Positions 26,433 through 37,523 of a stretch of 64,000 bases of DNA are shown piece after piece. Each line of letters starts with the position of its first letter. Within the stretch, counting starts at the first letter, position 1. This stretch comes from Rhizobium sp. 2MFCol3.1 (lineage in GTDB: Bacteria; Pseudomonadota; Alphaproteobacteria; Rhizobiales; Rhizobiaceae), in the NCBI RefSeq assembly GCF_000377565.1, contig NZ_KB898357.1, positions 354,639 through 418,638 on the forward strand, in the 5' to 3' direction. Made by a program: the position numbers and the translations under genes. Below the pieces are notes generated by a model. That model had not been told where the DNA came from and ran no database searches. It saw nothing but the letters and a program-made list of their open reading frames with translations.

Positions 26433-26819
26433 ATGATCGCATCCGAGCTTGCAGTGGAAAGCCCCATGCCGACGCTATCAGGGGCCGATGCGAGCGATCC
26501 GCTTCTGCCGATGGAGCTTCTGGAGCTCGAGCTTTCGCTCGAAAGCTATGATGGCGACAGCGACTTCTGCGATGCGGTGCGCACGGCGGCGGGCAAGAGC
26601 GGCGGCGAATTCCTGTTCGATCTCCCGGCCGAAGGGCTGATCGACGATTGCAAGCGGATCGCGGTGCTGCGCATCCCGTCGGCTTCCACAGACATGCGGA
26701 TCGTGCTCGCGGTGCTCGATCAGAACGGCACCGATATCCGCATGGAAAGCCCGGCGCCCGAGACCGCCCATATCGCGCAGTTCGCCGATGCCTTTATCGA
26801 GGTGCTGGAGCGGTTCTAG
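26433..26819 (+). CDS. Conserved-looking hypothetical protein
   Basis: A 128-residue acidic soluble protein with no motif I recognise. It has a leucine/glutamate-rich stretch (LLPMELLELELSLESYDGD), no signal peptide and no membrane segment. AGGAGA ten bases upstream of ATG 26433 is a good ribosome site, and codon use is like that of neighbouring genes. It stands alone between the divergent DUF1499 gene and a convergent zinc-ribbon gene 6 bp away. Confidence 0.7.
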   Translation: MIASELAVESPMPTLSGADASDPLLPMELLELELSLESYDGDSDFCDAVRTAAGKSGGEFLFDLPAEGLIDDCKRIAVLRIPSASTDMRIVLAVLDQNGTDIRMESPAPETAHIAQFADAFIEVLERF

Positions 26820-26825
26820 TCTCGT

Positions 26826-27071
26826 TCAATCGCGACCGGATGCGGCTTCGGCCAGCGTGCGGAAGGCGAACTTGCGGCCGCATTCGCACTTGATCACACT
26901 GGTTTCCTGAAAATTGGTCTGGCGCTGGACGAAAAGCCCGCGCGGCAGCTGGTCGATGTTGAAGCCCGGGTGCTTGCGCTTCGGATCGTCCGTCTCGGAG
27001 GCTTCGGCAAAGCCGCTATTGCCGCATTGCGGGCAGGTCAGCTTTTTCGAGAATCGATCACGCAGTGCCAT
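26826..27071 (-). CDS. Small zinc-ribbon-like protein
   Basis: An 81-residue protein with two cysteine knuckles: CPQCG near residue 13 and KCECGRKF near residue 62, enough for one zinc site. Between them is a hydrophilic segment (KHPGFNIDQLPRGLFVQRQ). No enzymatic domain is visible. It may bind nucleic acid or a protein partner; the function is not known. Confidence 0.72.
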   Translation of the reverse strand: MALRDRFSKKLTCPQCGNSGFAEASETDDPKRKHPGFNIDQLPRGLFVQRQTNFQETSVIKCECGRKFAFRTLAEAASGRD

Positions 27072-27130
27072 CAGTCGCTTCCATTTCCGTGAGGCGTCTT
27101 CTTATAGCGGTTCTCATCCGGGCGAAAGCC

Positions 27131-27155
27131 GGAACCAAAGCTTGGGGGCATCGTT
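27131..27155 (+). promoter_or_regulatory. EcfG-type general-stress promoter
   Basis: GGAAC at 27131-27135 and CGTT at 27152-27155 are separated by exactly 16 bp, a perfect match to the alphaproteobacterial EcfG consensus GGAAC-N16/17-CGTT. It lies 21 bp upstream of the small proline-rich gene. Confidence 0.78.
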
Positions 27156-27176
27156 TTCCCTTGAAAGGAGACAATC

Positions 27177-27374
27177 ATGCCCAATCGCGACCCGATCCCC
27201 GTGCCCACGCCAGAGACCCCGCGCGGCCCGACGCCGACACCCGGCATTCCCGACCGCGTGCAGGAAAAGCCGCCGCTGACGCCGGCACAGGATCCCGGCG
27301 ACAGCAAGAACCCGAACGACCCGACGCTTGATCCGGCGCTTTTGCCGATCGGCGATCCCGCCGGCGCTGCGTGA
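27177..27374 (+). CDS. Small proline-rich protein under a stress promoter
   Basis: A 65-residue, proline- and aspartate-rich protein with no hydrophobic core (PIPVPTPETPRGPTPTPGIP near the start and DPTLDPALLPIGDPAG near the end), so it is probably disordered. It has a strong AAAGGAGA ribosome site seven bases upstream and a perfect EcfG promoter at 27131, which together make it a real gene and place it in the general stress response. Function unknown. Confidence 0.75.
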   Translation: MPNRDPIPVPTPETPRGPTPTPGIPDRVQEKPPLTPAQDPGDSKNPNDPTLDPALLPIGDPAGAA

Positions 27375-27466
27375 CAAGTTTTGCGGCTGACGGAGTTTTT
27401 AGTTGACGGGTGGTCGGGCTTGGCGTCTGCTATTTCCAGCAAGATCAATCCGTTGAAGATAAAACC

Positions 27467-27715
27467 ATGCGTATTCTCCCGCTGACGCTCACCATCGCCG
27501 CCATTGCGATCGGCCTTTCGGCCTGCCAGACGATGACGCCGGAAGAGCGGCGCGCGGCCGATGAGCGGCAGTGCCTGGGCTATGGCTTCAAGCGCGGCAC
27601 AGAAAGCTTCGCCACCTGCCTGCAGCGCATCGACCTCAACCGGCAGGCGCAGGCGCGGGCCGACAGCGCTTATGTGATGTCGGACATGTCATGGCGCATG
27701 GGCGGCCCCTATTAG
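27467..27715 (+). CDS. Small cysteine-containing lipoprotein
   Basis: An 82-residue protein with a lipoprotein signal (MRILPLTLTIAAIAIGLSAC, lipidated Cys20). The mature part has MTPEERRAADERQCLGYGFKRGTE and FATCLQRIDLNRQA, a two-cysteine pattern seen in many small alphaproteobacterial lipoproteins. No signal for a particular job. It is convergent with ppdK. Confidence 0.78.
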   Translation: MRILPLTLTIAAIAIGLSACQTMTPEERRAADERQCLGYGFKRGTESFATCLQRIDLNRQAQARADSAYVMSDMSWRMGGPY

Positions 27716-27744
27716 GTGGCCCTTACTATCGCTATCGATAGCCT

Positions 27745-30417
<2,673 letters not shown>

Positions 30418-30492
30418 GCTCTCCCCAACACCAAAATCGGGATCAGCTTAATCCCTTGGTGTTAAAATGAAAATCGCACAAATACGGCCAAA

Positions 30493-30511
30493 ATGTTGCA
30501 GTGCACAACAT
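30493..30511. promoter_or_regulatory. 19-bp palindrome upstream of ppdK
   Basis: ATGTTGCAGTGCACAACAT has 6-bp perfect arms (ATGTTG/CAACAT) around a 7-bp centre, 76 bp upstream of the ppdK start. The size and symmetry suit a dimeric repressor or activator, for example of the LacI or GntR type; no regulator is identified. Confidence 0.4.
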
Positions 30512-30553
30512 CCGCGTATTCAAGCCGTTTGAATTTTCAGGAAGAGTAATAAA

Positions 30554-30586
30554 GCTTTGCGGGACCGCAACAAAGTCCCGCAAAGC
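30554..30586 (-). terminator. Terminator-like hairpin downstream of smc
   Basis: GCTTTGCGGGAC (30554-30565) and GTCCCGCAAAGC (30575-30586) form a perfect 12-bp stem with a 9-nt loop. On the complementary strand it is followed by TTTATTACT. It is the best candidate to end smc transcripts before ppdK. Confidence 0.7.
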
Positions 30587-30593
30587 CTTATTT

Positions 30594-30618
30594 CCGTCCG
30601 GCCAGGAAAACCGGACGG
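30594..30618. repeat. Second perfect stem-loop between smc and ppdK
   Basis: CCGTCCGG (30594-30601) pairs with CCGGACGG (30611-30618) across a 9-nt loop. It sits 7 bp from the terminator stem at 30554-30586 and has no T-run of its own, so it may protect a 3' end or be part of a structured leader. Confidence 0.6.
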
Positions 30619-30812
30619 GGGGTTCAGCATGCCGACACGACGTGGAGGAAGCCTCAACACATGCGCACGGCAATCTGTACGCAAAACCGGTGGCGCGATC
30701 CTCGCGGACCGCACATACAGTTTCTTCTAATGCAAGATGGGTAAAAAGGCATCACCTTATTGGGTGAGAAAGCTACTCAGAGGCGACCTTTTTTGGGTGT
30801 TTCGCCTTGACC

Positions 30813-33800
30813 TCAGGCGATCTCGCGCAATTGTTCCGCAGTTTGCAGGTCGACAGAGACCAGCTGCGACACGCCCTGTTCCGCCATCGTCACGCCGAAG
30901 AGGCGGTTCATGCGGGCCATGGTGATCGGGTTGTGGGTGATGATGACGAAGCGCGTCTCGGTGGAGGCTGCCATCTCGTCCATCAGGTTGCAATAGCGCT
31001 CGACGTTGTGATCGTCGAGCGGCGCGTCCACTTCGTCGAGCACGCAGATCGGCGCCGGGTTGGTGAGAAACACCGCGAAGATCAGCGCCATCGCCGTCAG
31101 CGCCTGCTCACCACCCGAAAGCAGCGTCATGGTCTGCGGCTTCTTGCCCGGCGGACGGGCGAGGATTTCGAGGCCTGCTTCCAGAGGATCGTCGGATTCG
31201 ATCAGCTGCAGCTCGGCCGTGCCGCCGCCGAACAGGTGGGTGAAGAGGCGCTGGAACTGGGTGTTGACCACATCGAAGGCGGCGATCAGGCGCTCGCGGC
31301 CTTCGCGGTTCAGGCTCTGGATGGCGCCGCGCAGCTTGCGGATCGCGTCGATGACGTCGTCGCGCTCCTTGATCAGCGCCGCCAGCCGGTCGCTCAGTTC
31401 CTTCTGCTCTTCCTCGGCGCGCAGGTTGACGGCGCCCAGCCGTTCGCGCTCCATCTTCAGCCGCTCAAGCTCGCGCTCGACCTCGCGCAGATCAGGCATC
31501 GCCTGCATGGCGTCGAGACCGGCGAGCCGGAAGGCTTCGTGCGGGGCGACGTTCAACGCCTCGCGGATGCGGGCCTCGGTCTCCACGCGCTTTTCGCGGG
31601 CCGAAACCAGGCGCTCTTCGGCGCGGCCACGGCGTTCGCGGCTTTCGGCAAGCTCGGAGAGCGCAATCGCCGCCTTGTGATCGACATCGCGCTGCATCAG
31701 CTCAGCCTGCGCCAACAGATCGGCGGCGGCGCGGCGTGCGTCGTCGGCCTTCTGCAGCTCGTTGAGCAGGCCTCGGCGCTTGTCGTCGAATTCGTCCGGC
31801 GCCATTTCCAGATCGGCCGCTTCCTCGCGGGCTTCCTCTTCGCGGTCGCGCAAGGTCGCGATGTGGTCCTCGGCGCTTGCGGCGCGCTGGCGCCAGGTCT
31901 CGCGCTCTTGGCCGATCGCGATGATGCGGCGCTGGCGGGCGTCGTTTTCGCGGTTGAGGCTCTCGTGGCGGGCACGGGCTTCGGCAAGGGCGCCCCGATC
32001 GGTCGCCACATCGGCCTGCTGCAGCCGCAGGCGTTCGTCGAGTGCGGAGAGATCCGGCGCGTCGTCGAGCTCGATGCGGGCGTTTTCTTCCTGGATGGCG
32101 ATGTCTTCGAGCTGGCTCTGCAGCTGGCTGACGGCTTCGGCGATGACATCGCGGCGGCGGATGAGATCGCCAGAGGCGCGCTCGGCAGCGGCCAACGCCT
32201 CGCGCGCTTCCGCCAGTTGGCGTGACGACATGCGCGCGGTATCGCGGGCCTCGGCCAGGCGATGTTCCTCGCCCGAGATGGCTTCGGCCGCGATCGCCAG
32301 CTGCTCCTCGGCTTCAGTCAGCACGTCGCGGGCGATCGATGCTTCGCTCTCGAGCTCGGACAGACGGTTCTTCTGCGCCAGGCGGAGTGCTGCGGCACTC
32401 GGCGCATCGGCGCCGGTGACGTGGCCATCCCAGCGGTAGACGGCGCCATCGCGGGTGACGAGGCGCTGGCCGGGCTTGAGGCTTACCATCAGGCCGGCAG
32501 CATCGGCGTCGGAGACGAGGCCGATCTGCTTGAGGCGGCGGGCAAGTGCGGCTGGGGCGCGGACATGCGTGATCAGCGGTGTGACGCCTGATGGCAGCGC
32601 CGGATCGGCCGCGCCGTCGCCGTTTTCCGACCAATGGGCGGGCGCCTTGGGGTCGAGCGGGGATTCGAGATCGTCACCGAGGGCAGCACCCACGGCGGTC
32701 TCGAAACCGCGATCGACCTTGAGGTCATCGGCGACAGGCGCGAATTCGCCGGCGGTGGCGCCGGATGCCAGCATGCGGGAAATTGTGCGCGCTTCGGTCT
32801 CGATGGCGTTCAGCTGGGCGCGGGCCTGATCGACCGGGGCGCGCGACATCGCCTCCGTCTGGCGGGCTGCGGCCAGCGCCTGCTCGACTGACTGTATCGC
32901 GGCTTCGGCCTCGGCGACAGCGCTCTCGCCGGCTTCGACCACCATGCGCTTCTCGTCGGGATCGGGCAGCGTCGCGATGCGCTCGCCGATACCTGACAGC
33001 TCGCGATTGGCCTCGTCCATCTGACGCTCAAGGCGCATCTTGCGGTCGGAGAGATCGCGGATGGCGCGTTCGAGCTGGTTGCGGCCGGCGGCGGCTTCGG
33101 CGCGTTCCGATGTCAGGCCGGCGAAGATGCGCTCGCTGTCGGCAAGCTTGGCGGCGGCTTCCTCGAAGGCCTCGCGGGTCTCTTCGGCGTAGCGGCCGGA
33201 ATCGGCGAGGATCTCGTTGATCTCGGCTTCCTCGGCATCGAGACGCTGGAGGATCTCGGCATTGTCGGCGACGAGCCGTTCCTCGCGCCTGATATCCTCC
33301 GAGAGCTGCGCCAGGCGGCGGGTGAGCTCATCGCGACGGCGCAGGATGCGGTTGGCGTCTTCTTCCAGCTGGGTCTTGGCGATCTGCAGGCGCTGCAGGG
33401 CAGCCGCGGCGCGGGCTTCGCCCTCGCGCAGCTCTGGAAGCTTGAGGCTCGATATGCCTTGAGACTTGGCGGCCTCCATCTGCATCTGCGCCTTTTCGGC
33501 GACGATGGAGGTGGCCTGATTGAGCGCGCTGTCTGCCTCGGCTTCCGCCTCCTTGGCCTGCACCCAGCGGATATGCAGGAGCATCGCTTCGCGGGCGCGG
33601 ATATCGGCGGAGAGCGACTTGAAACGATTGGCCTGGCGGGCCTGGCGCTTCAGGCTCTCGATCTGGCTTTCGAGCTGCGACGTCACGTCGTCGAGGCGCT
33701 CGAGATTGCTTTCGGCAGCGCGCAGGCGAAGCTCCGCCTCATGACGGCGTGAATGCAGGCCGGAAATGCCGGCGGCTTCTTCCAGCAACTGGCGACGGGC

Positions 33801-34274
33801 CTGCGGCTTGGCCGAGATCAGTTCGCCGATACGCCCCTGCCCGACCATGGACGGCGAGCGGGCGCCGGTAGAGGCGTCGGCGAAGAGCAGCTGCACATCC
33901 TTGGCGCGGCTTTCCTTGCCGTTGATGCGGTAGACGGAACCCTGCTCGCGCTCGATGCGGCGGGTGACCTGAATCTCGTCGCTATCGTTGAAGCCGGCAG
34001 GTGCGGTGCGGTCGGCATTGTCGAGATAGAGTGCCACCTCGGCGGTGTTGCGGGCGGGACGATTGCCGGAACCGGAAAAGATCACGTCGTCCATGCCCGA
34101 CGCGCGCATGTTCTTGTACGAGTTCTCGCCCATCACCCAGCGCAGCGCCTCGACAAGATTGGACTTGCCGCAGCCATTCGGCCCGACGACACCGGTCAGG
34201 CCGCGCTCGATGACGAATTCGGCGGGTTCCACGAAGGATTTGAAGCCGACGAGGCGGAGCTTGTTGAACTTCAT
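30813..34274 (-). CDS. smc: Chromosome segregation protein SMC
   Basis: A 1153-residue SMC protein, the ATPase that compacts and aligns replicated chromosomes with ScpA/ScpB. The amino-terminal head has Walker A GPNGCGKSNLVEALRW at residues 31-46. Long coiled coils flank a hinge at about residues 500-640. The carboxyl-terminal head has the ABC signature LLSGGEQALTAMAL and Walker B PICVLDEVDAPLDDHN. The start at 34274 (MKFNKLRLVGFKSF) is the standard one. A strong terminator ends only about 30 bp upstream, so its promoter is either very close or smc depends on read-through from the DsbA-like gene. No scpA or scpB gene is nearby. Confidence 0.98.
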   Translation of the reverse strand: MKFNKLRLVGFKSFVEPAEFVIERGLTGVVGPNGCGKSNLVEALRWVMGENSYKNMRASGMDDVIFSGSGNRPARNTAEVALYLDNADRTAPAGFNDSDEIQVTRRIEREQGSVYRINGKESRAKDVQLLFADASTGARSPSMVGQGRIGELISAKPQARRQLLEEAAGISGLHSRRHEAELRLRAAESNLERLDDVTSQLESQIESLKRQARQANRFKSLSADIRAREAMLLHIRWVQAKEAEAEADSALNQATSIVAEKAQMQMEAAKSQGISSLKLPELREGEARAAAALQRLQIAKTQLEEDANRILRRRDELTRRLAQLSEDIRREERLVADNAEILQRLDAEEAEINEILADSGRYAEETREAFEEAAAKLADSERIFAGLTSERAEAAAGRNQLERAIRDLSDRKMRLERQMDEANRELSGIGERIATLPDPDEKRMVVEAGESAVAEAEAAIQSVEQALAAARQTEAMSRAPVDQARAQLNAIETEARTISRMLASGATAGEFAPVADDLKVDRGFETAVGAALGDDLESPLDPKAPAHWSENGDGAADPALPSGVTPLITHVRAPAALARRLKQIGLVSDADAAGLMVSLKPGQRLVTRDGAVYRWDGHVTGADAPSAAALRLAQKNRLSELESEASIARDVLTEAEEQLAIAAEAISGEEHRLAEARDTARMSSRQLAEAREALAAAERASGDLIRRRDVIAEAVSQLQSQLEDIAIQEENARIELDDAPDLSALDERLRLQQADVATDRGALAEARARHESLNRENDARQRRIIAIGQERETWRQRAASAEDHIATLRDREEEAREEAADLEMAPDEFDDKRRGLLNELQKADDARRAAADLLAQAELMQRDVDHKAAIALSELAESRERRGRAEERLVSAREKRVETEARIREALNVAPHEAFRLAGLDAMQAMPDLREVERELERLKMERERLGAVNLRAEEEQKELSDRLAALIKERDDVIDAIRKLRGAIQSLNREGRERLIAAFDVVNTQFQRLFTHLFGGGTAELQLIESDDPLEAGLEILARPPGKKPQTMTLLSGGEQALTAMALIFAVFLTNPAPICVLDEVDAPLDDHNVERYCNLMDEMAASTETRFVIITHNPITMARMNRLFGVTMAEQGVSQLVSVDLQTAEQLREIA

Positions 34275-34303
34275 GCGGTCGCCTCAGCCGGGCGCTGGCC
34301 CAA

Positions 34304-34339
34304 CGAAAAAACGGGCGCACGGCTTCCGCCGTCGCCCGT
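34304..34339 (-). terminator. Rho-independent terminator of the DsbA-like gene
   Basis: On the complementary strand ACGGGCGACGGC (34339-34328) pairs with GCCGTGCGCCCGT (34323-34311), with one unpaired base, and is followed by a run of six T residues ending near 34306. It lies 20 bp after the stop of the DsbA-like gene and 30 bp before the smc start. Confidence 0.9.
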
Positions 34340-34358
34340 CTTATAGGAACGGCTCAGC

Positions 34359-35051
34359 TTAAAGCAGGCTGTCGATAAGGGCCGACATGATGTCAACCGA
34401 CATGTCTCCAGAATAGCGCTTCCCGTTGATGAGGAAAGTCGGCGTGGCGTTGACGCCGAAATCCTTGGAACCCCGTTCCCGCGTCGCGTTCACTTCATCC
34501 AGCAGCTTCTGGTTCGTCAAGCACTTCGTGAAGCTTTCCTCACTAAATCCAGCGAGTTTGGACATCTGGAGGAGTGCGGTGCGGCCATCTTCGGCAGCGG
34601 CCCAGGTCTGCTGCTGCTTGAAGAGCATCGAGACCATCGGGAAATACTGCTCCGGCGTGCTCAGATCTTCGGGCTTGGACGGATTGCAGCGAGCCAGCAT
34701 GAAGGCTGCGGCAGCGCGCGGATCGAAGGGGAATTCGCGGATGATAAAGCGAGCCTTGCCGGTGTCGACATACTTCTTCTTGATCTCGTCGAAGGTGGTG
34801 GTGTGGAAGTGCGCGCAGTGCGGGCAGGTCATCGACATGTATTCGACGATGGTGACCTTGGCGTCTTCCTTGCCCAGTGCCATTTCCGGCAGAGCGCCCG
34901 GCTTCAGCACGGCTTCCATATCGACATCGCCGTCGGACTTCGGAATTTCCACAGCCGCATTGGCGCTGCTGAAGACCGCCAGTCCGGCGGTCGCGGCAGC
35001 TGCGCCGCCCAGGAGCTGGCGCTTGGTCAGTTGCATTTCGGACATCTGCAT
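34359..35051 (-). CDS. DsbA-family thiol-disulfide oxidoreductase
   Basis: A 230-residue exported thioredoxin-fold protein. The amino terminus (TKRQLLGGAAAATAGLAVFSSANAA) is a signal peptide with a possible Tat-like character. The active site is CPHC (Cys76-Cys79) in YMSMTCPHCAHFH, and the cis-proline loop is NATPTFLING. Resembles DsbA-like proteins common in rhizobia (BdbD/DsbA type) that introduce or shuffle disulfides in the periplasm. The start at 35051 has GAGGA five bases upstream; longer frames are not supported. A terminator directly follows. Confidence 0.88.
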   Translation of the reverse strand: MQMSEMQLTKRQLLGGAAAATAGLAVFSSANAAVEIPKSDGDVDMEAVLKPGALPEMALGKEDAKVTIVEYMSMTCPHCAHFHTTTFDEIKKKYVDTGKARFIIREFPFDPRAAAAFMLARCNPSKPEDLSTPEQYFPMVSMLFKQQQTWAAAEDGRTALLQMSKLAGFSEESFTKCLTNQKLLDEVNATRERGSKDFGVNATPTFLINGKRYSGDMSVDIMSALIDSLL

Positions 35052-35193
35052 AATTTCCTCATAAATGAGAGTAGCGGCTGGAAGTGCGATATAACGGCTG
35101 ACGGCCGCGAACAAGGCACGCGTGAACGAGTTTCTTCAAACAATTGTGACCTTGATGGGACGAAGGGGCGGGAGTGGCAAGCAACTCTTGATT

Positions 35194-35499
35194 TTATTTG
35201 GCACGGAAGGCGGCCGGAGTGTTTCGTCCCGCGTAGAAAAATCGCAGGATCAGGACGCGTTTGCCGTCAGCTTTGTAAGCGACCGTCACGCGTTTCTCGA
35301 ACACCAAGATGCGGACACCTGGATCAAAATCGTTTCGTGCAGCGCCGCGCTCCGGGAACTCCGTCAGGCTGCGGCAAAAGGCTCGCAATCTGCGAACAAA
35401 GTCGACAGCATGAACAGGATTGTCGTCGGCGATAAAGTCATAGATTTCGTCGAGGTCTCGTTCGGCCTTGGCGCGATAGACGACCTTAGTTACCGGCAT
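35194..35499 (-). CDS. ParE-family toxin
   Basis: A 101-residue RelE/ParE-superfamily toxin with the typical opening VVYRAKAERDLDEIYDFIA, the RLRAFCRSLTEFPERG helix and the carboxyl-terminal basic strand VLILRFFYAGRN. The amino terminus overlaps the antitoxin gene by 14 bp. ParE proteins poison DNA gyrase, while RelE relatives cleave mRNA; the absence of the RelE catalytic set seems to favour ParE, but this is by eye only. Confidence 0.86.
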   Translation of the reverse strand: MPVTKVVYRAKAERDLDEIYDFIADDNPVHAVDFVRRLRAFCRSLTEFPERGAARNDFDPGVRILVFEKRVTVAYKADGKRVLILRFFYAGRNTPAAFRAK

Positions 35500-35761
35500 C
35501 GCGCGCTTTCATTCTTTCCGCATGCTTGCGCTCGATACGGTCGAAGACCACGTCCTCATCGATGTCGGGGCTTGGATCGTCAATCGCTTCGCGGATTTTC
35601 TGGCGCATGATTTCGTCAAGCGCGTCCTCCTCTCGATCAAGCGCGCGCAACGCGGCGCGCATGACTTCGCTGGCCGAGCTGTAGGCCCCTGATTCCAGGC
35701 GCGTATCCAAGCTCTTTTGCTGGCTGCCCAGCGTAACGGTTATGGGTTTGCTGCTGCGCAT
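35486..35761 (-). CDS. ParD-family antitoxin
   Basis: A 91-residue antitoxin with ribbon-helix-helix start KPITVTLGSQQKSLDTRLESG and the family segment YSSASEVMRAALRALD, then an acidic toxin-binding tail. AGGTGA six bases before the ATG at 35761 supports the start. It is translated first and overlaps its toxin by 14 bp. It forms a complete ParDE pair between the DsbA-like and the DciA-like genes. Confidence 0.86.
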   Translation of the reverse strand: MRSSKPITVTLGSQQKSLDTRLESGAYSSASEVMRAALRALDREEDALDEIMRQKIREAIDDPSPDIDEDVVFDRIERKHAERMKARDAGN

Positions 35762-35842
35762 GCTGATCACCTGAGACCGGAACGAGAACAATTACAGTGT
35801 AATACAGAACGCCTCTGATGCAAGCGAAAGGCGGCCGAGCCG

Positions 35843-36331
35843 CTACCGCCCCTTCTTCCCCAACACCGCCGTGCCGAGCCGCTTCACCGCCTCACGCAGC
35901 TTCGCATTGTCGATCCCCTCCATCATCCCCTCTAGCCGGCGGGCCGCCTCGCCTTTCAGCGGCGGCGGGGTGCGGGAGCGTTTGAAGGCTTGGGAGACCG
36001 GCTTCTGGACGATGCGGATCTGGTGGACGGCGGAGAAGCCGAAGAAGCTGTTGATGCGCTGGATGAGTTCGCCCTGCGCATGCGTCAAGAACAAGGCGCG
36101 GGCGCCCTCGCAGGCGATGGTCAAGACACCGGGGCGGAAGCTGCCGTCATCGCCGCCGCGCGCCCAGGCGATCTTTTCCGGGCGGGTGCAATCGGCGAAA
36201 TCCTCGCCGGCGATCTCGTCCCAGGAGCCGAGCAGCGCCGTGTTGATGCCGGCGCGCTTGGCGAGCACGGGGTCGATCAGGCCATTGGCCAGTTCGGAGA
36301 TCTGTTTTTCACCTTTGCGTGGATAACTCAT
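35843..36331 (-). CDS. DUF721/DciA-like protein
   Basis: A 162-residue protein with the DUF721 signature: ELANGLIDPVLAKRAG, then LLGSWDEIAGEDFADCTRPEKI and a strand-rich VLTIACEGARALFLTHAQGELIQRIN. In many bacteria DciA, built on DUF721, helps load the replicative helicase DnaB; alphaproteobacterial members are thought to be related. A basic, low-complexity tail (RSRTPPPLKGEAARR onward) extends beyond the domain. It is divergent from mutY with 94 bp between. Confidence 0.82.
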   Translation of the reverse strand: MSYPRKGEKQISELANGLIDPVLAKRAGINTALLGSWDEIAGEDFADCTRPEKIAWARGGDDGSFRPGVLTIACEGARALFLTHAQGELIQRINSFFGFSAVHQIRIVQKPVSQAFKRSRTPPPLKGEAARRLEGMMEGIDNAKLREAVKRLGTAVLGKKGR

Positions 36332-36425
36332 GGAAACCTTTGGATGCCGCCGCTATCGGGCGCCGCCGCCTTGATCGGGCGGCAATGCTTCGCCAAGTAT
36401 AGGGCACTTCCCCTCCGCACGGCAA

Positions 36426-37523
36426 ATGATGACCTTAAAGACCACCACCGCGCCCTTAGCAAAGCCCCTGCTCGACTGGTACGATCGCCATCACCGCGAC
36501 CTGCCCTGGCGCGTCTCGCCACCGATGGCAAAGCGCGGGATCAAGGCCGATCCCTATCATGTGTGGCTTTCCGAGGTGATGCTGCAGCAGACCACGGTTC
36601 CCGCCGTCAAAGCCTATTTCCTGAAATTCCTCGCGCGCTGGCCAACAGTTGATGATCTCGCCGCAGCACCCAGCGAGGACGTGATGGCGGCATGGGCCGG
36701 GCTTGGCTATTACGCCCGTGCGCGCAACCTGAAGAAATGCGCCGAGGCGGTGGCGTACGATCATGGCGGCGTGTTTCCCGACACCGAGGAAGGGCTGAAG
36801 GCATTGCCCGGGATCGGCGATTATACGGCGGCTGCGGTGGCGGCGATCGCGTTCAACCGGCAGGCCGCCGTGATGGACGGCAATATCGAGCGGGTGATCT
36901 CGCGGCTCTATGCGATCTCGACGCCGCTGCCTGCTGCCAAGCCCTTGATGAAGCAGAGGGTGGCGCTCCTGACGCCGGCGGACCGGCCGGGCGATTTCGC
37001 GCAGGCGATGATGGACCTCGGCGCCACGATCTGTACGCCGAAGCGGCCCGCATGCGCGCTCTGTCCCTTCAACGGATCGTGCGAAGCGCTGGCGCTTCAC
37101 GATCCCGAGCATTTTCCGGTCAAGGCCGCAAAGAAAGCCAAGCCCGTTCGCGTCGGCGCCGCCTTCGTGGCGGTCACATCAGATGGCGAGGTGCTGTTGC
37201 GACGCAGGATCGAGAGCGGGCTGCTCGGCGGGATGACCGAGGTGCCGACGACGGGCTGGACGGCGCGGATCGACGGCGAGACCTCGGCCGACGCGGCCCC
37301 GTTCGCGGCCGACTGGCAGCCCTCGGGCACCGTCACCCATGTCTTCACCCATTTCGAGCTCAGGCTTTCGATCTGGCGCGTGGCGATCCCCGCGAGGATC
37401 GAAGAGGATGACGGATGGTGGGAGCCGGTTACAAATCTTGACGCGCAGGCATTGCCCACAGTCATGAAAAAAGCGATCACATCGGCTATTCCACGCGCGT
37501 TTCAACAGTCCAAGGACGGATAA
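36426..37523 (+). CDS. mutY: A/G-specific adenine glycosylase MutY
   Basis: A 365-residue repair enzyme that removes adenine mispaired with 8-oxoguanine. Visible features are the SEVMLQQTTVPAV segment carrying the catalytic glutamate, the helix-hairpin-helix LPGIGDYTAAAVAAIAF with the catalytic aspartate nearby (VMDGNIERV), the [4Fe-4S] loop CTPKRPACALCPFNGSC, and a carboxyl-terminal NUDIX-like (MutT-type) domain (AAFVAVTSDGEVLLRRR) for 8-oxoG recognition. Two adjacent ATGs at 36426 and 36429 are possible starts. It abuts a HAD gene (start right after the stop), so these form an operon. Confidence 0.96.
   Translation: MMTLKTTTAPLAKPLLDWYDRHHRDLPWRVSPPMAKRGIKADPYHVWLSEVMLQQTTVPAVKAYFLKFLARWPTVDDLAAAPSEDVMAAWAGLGYYARARNLKKCAEAVAYDHGGVFPDTEEGLKALPGIGDYTAAAVAAIAFNRQAAVMDGNIERVISRLYAISTPLPAAKPLMKQRVALLTPADRPGDFAQAMMDLGATICTPKRPACALCPFNGSCEALALHDPEHFPVKAAKKAKPVRVGAAFVAVTSDGEVLLRRRIESGLLGGMTEVPTTGWTARIDGETSADAAPFAADWQPSGTVTHVFTHFELRLSIWRVAIPARIEEDDGWWEPVTNLDAQALPTVMKKAITSAIPRAFQQSKDG

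Larger units (their letters stand above)
30418..30812. other. 395-bp gap between smc and ppdK
   Basis: No gene is convincing in this gap. It holds two strong stem-loops (30554-30586 and 30594-30618), the smaller palindrome at 30493-30511 and the promoter region of ppdK. The part next to the smc stop (30620-30812) shows only weak hairpins. Confidence 0.5.
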
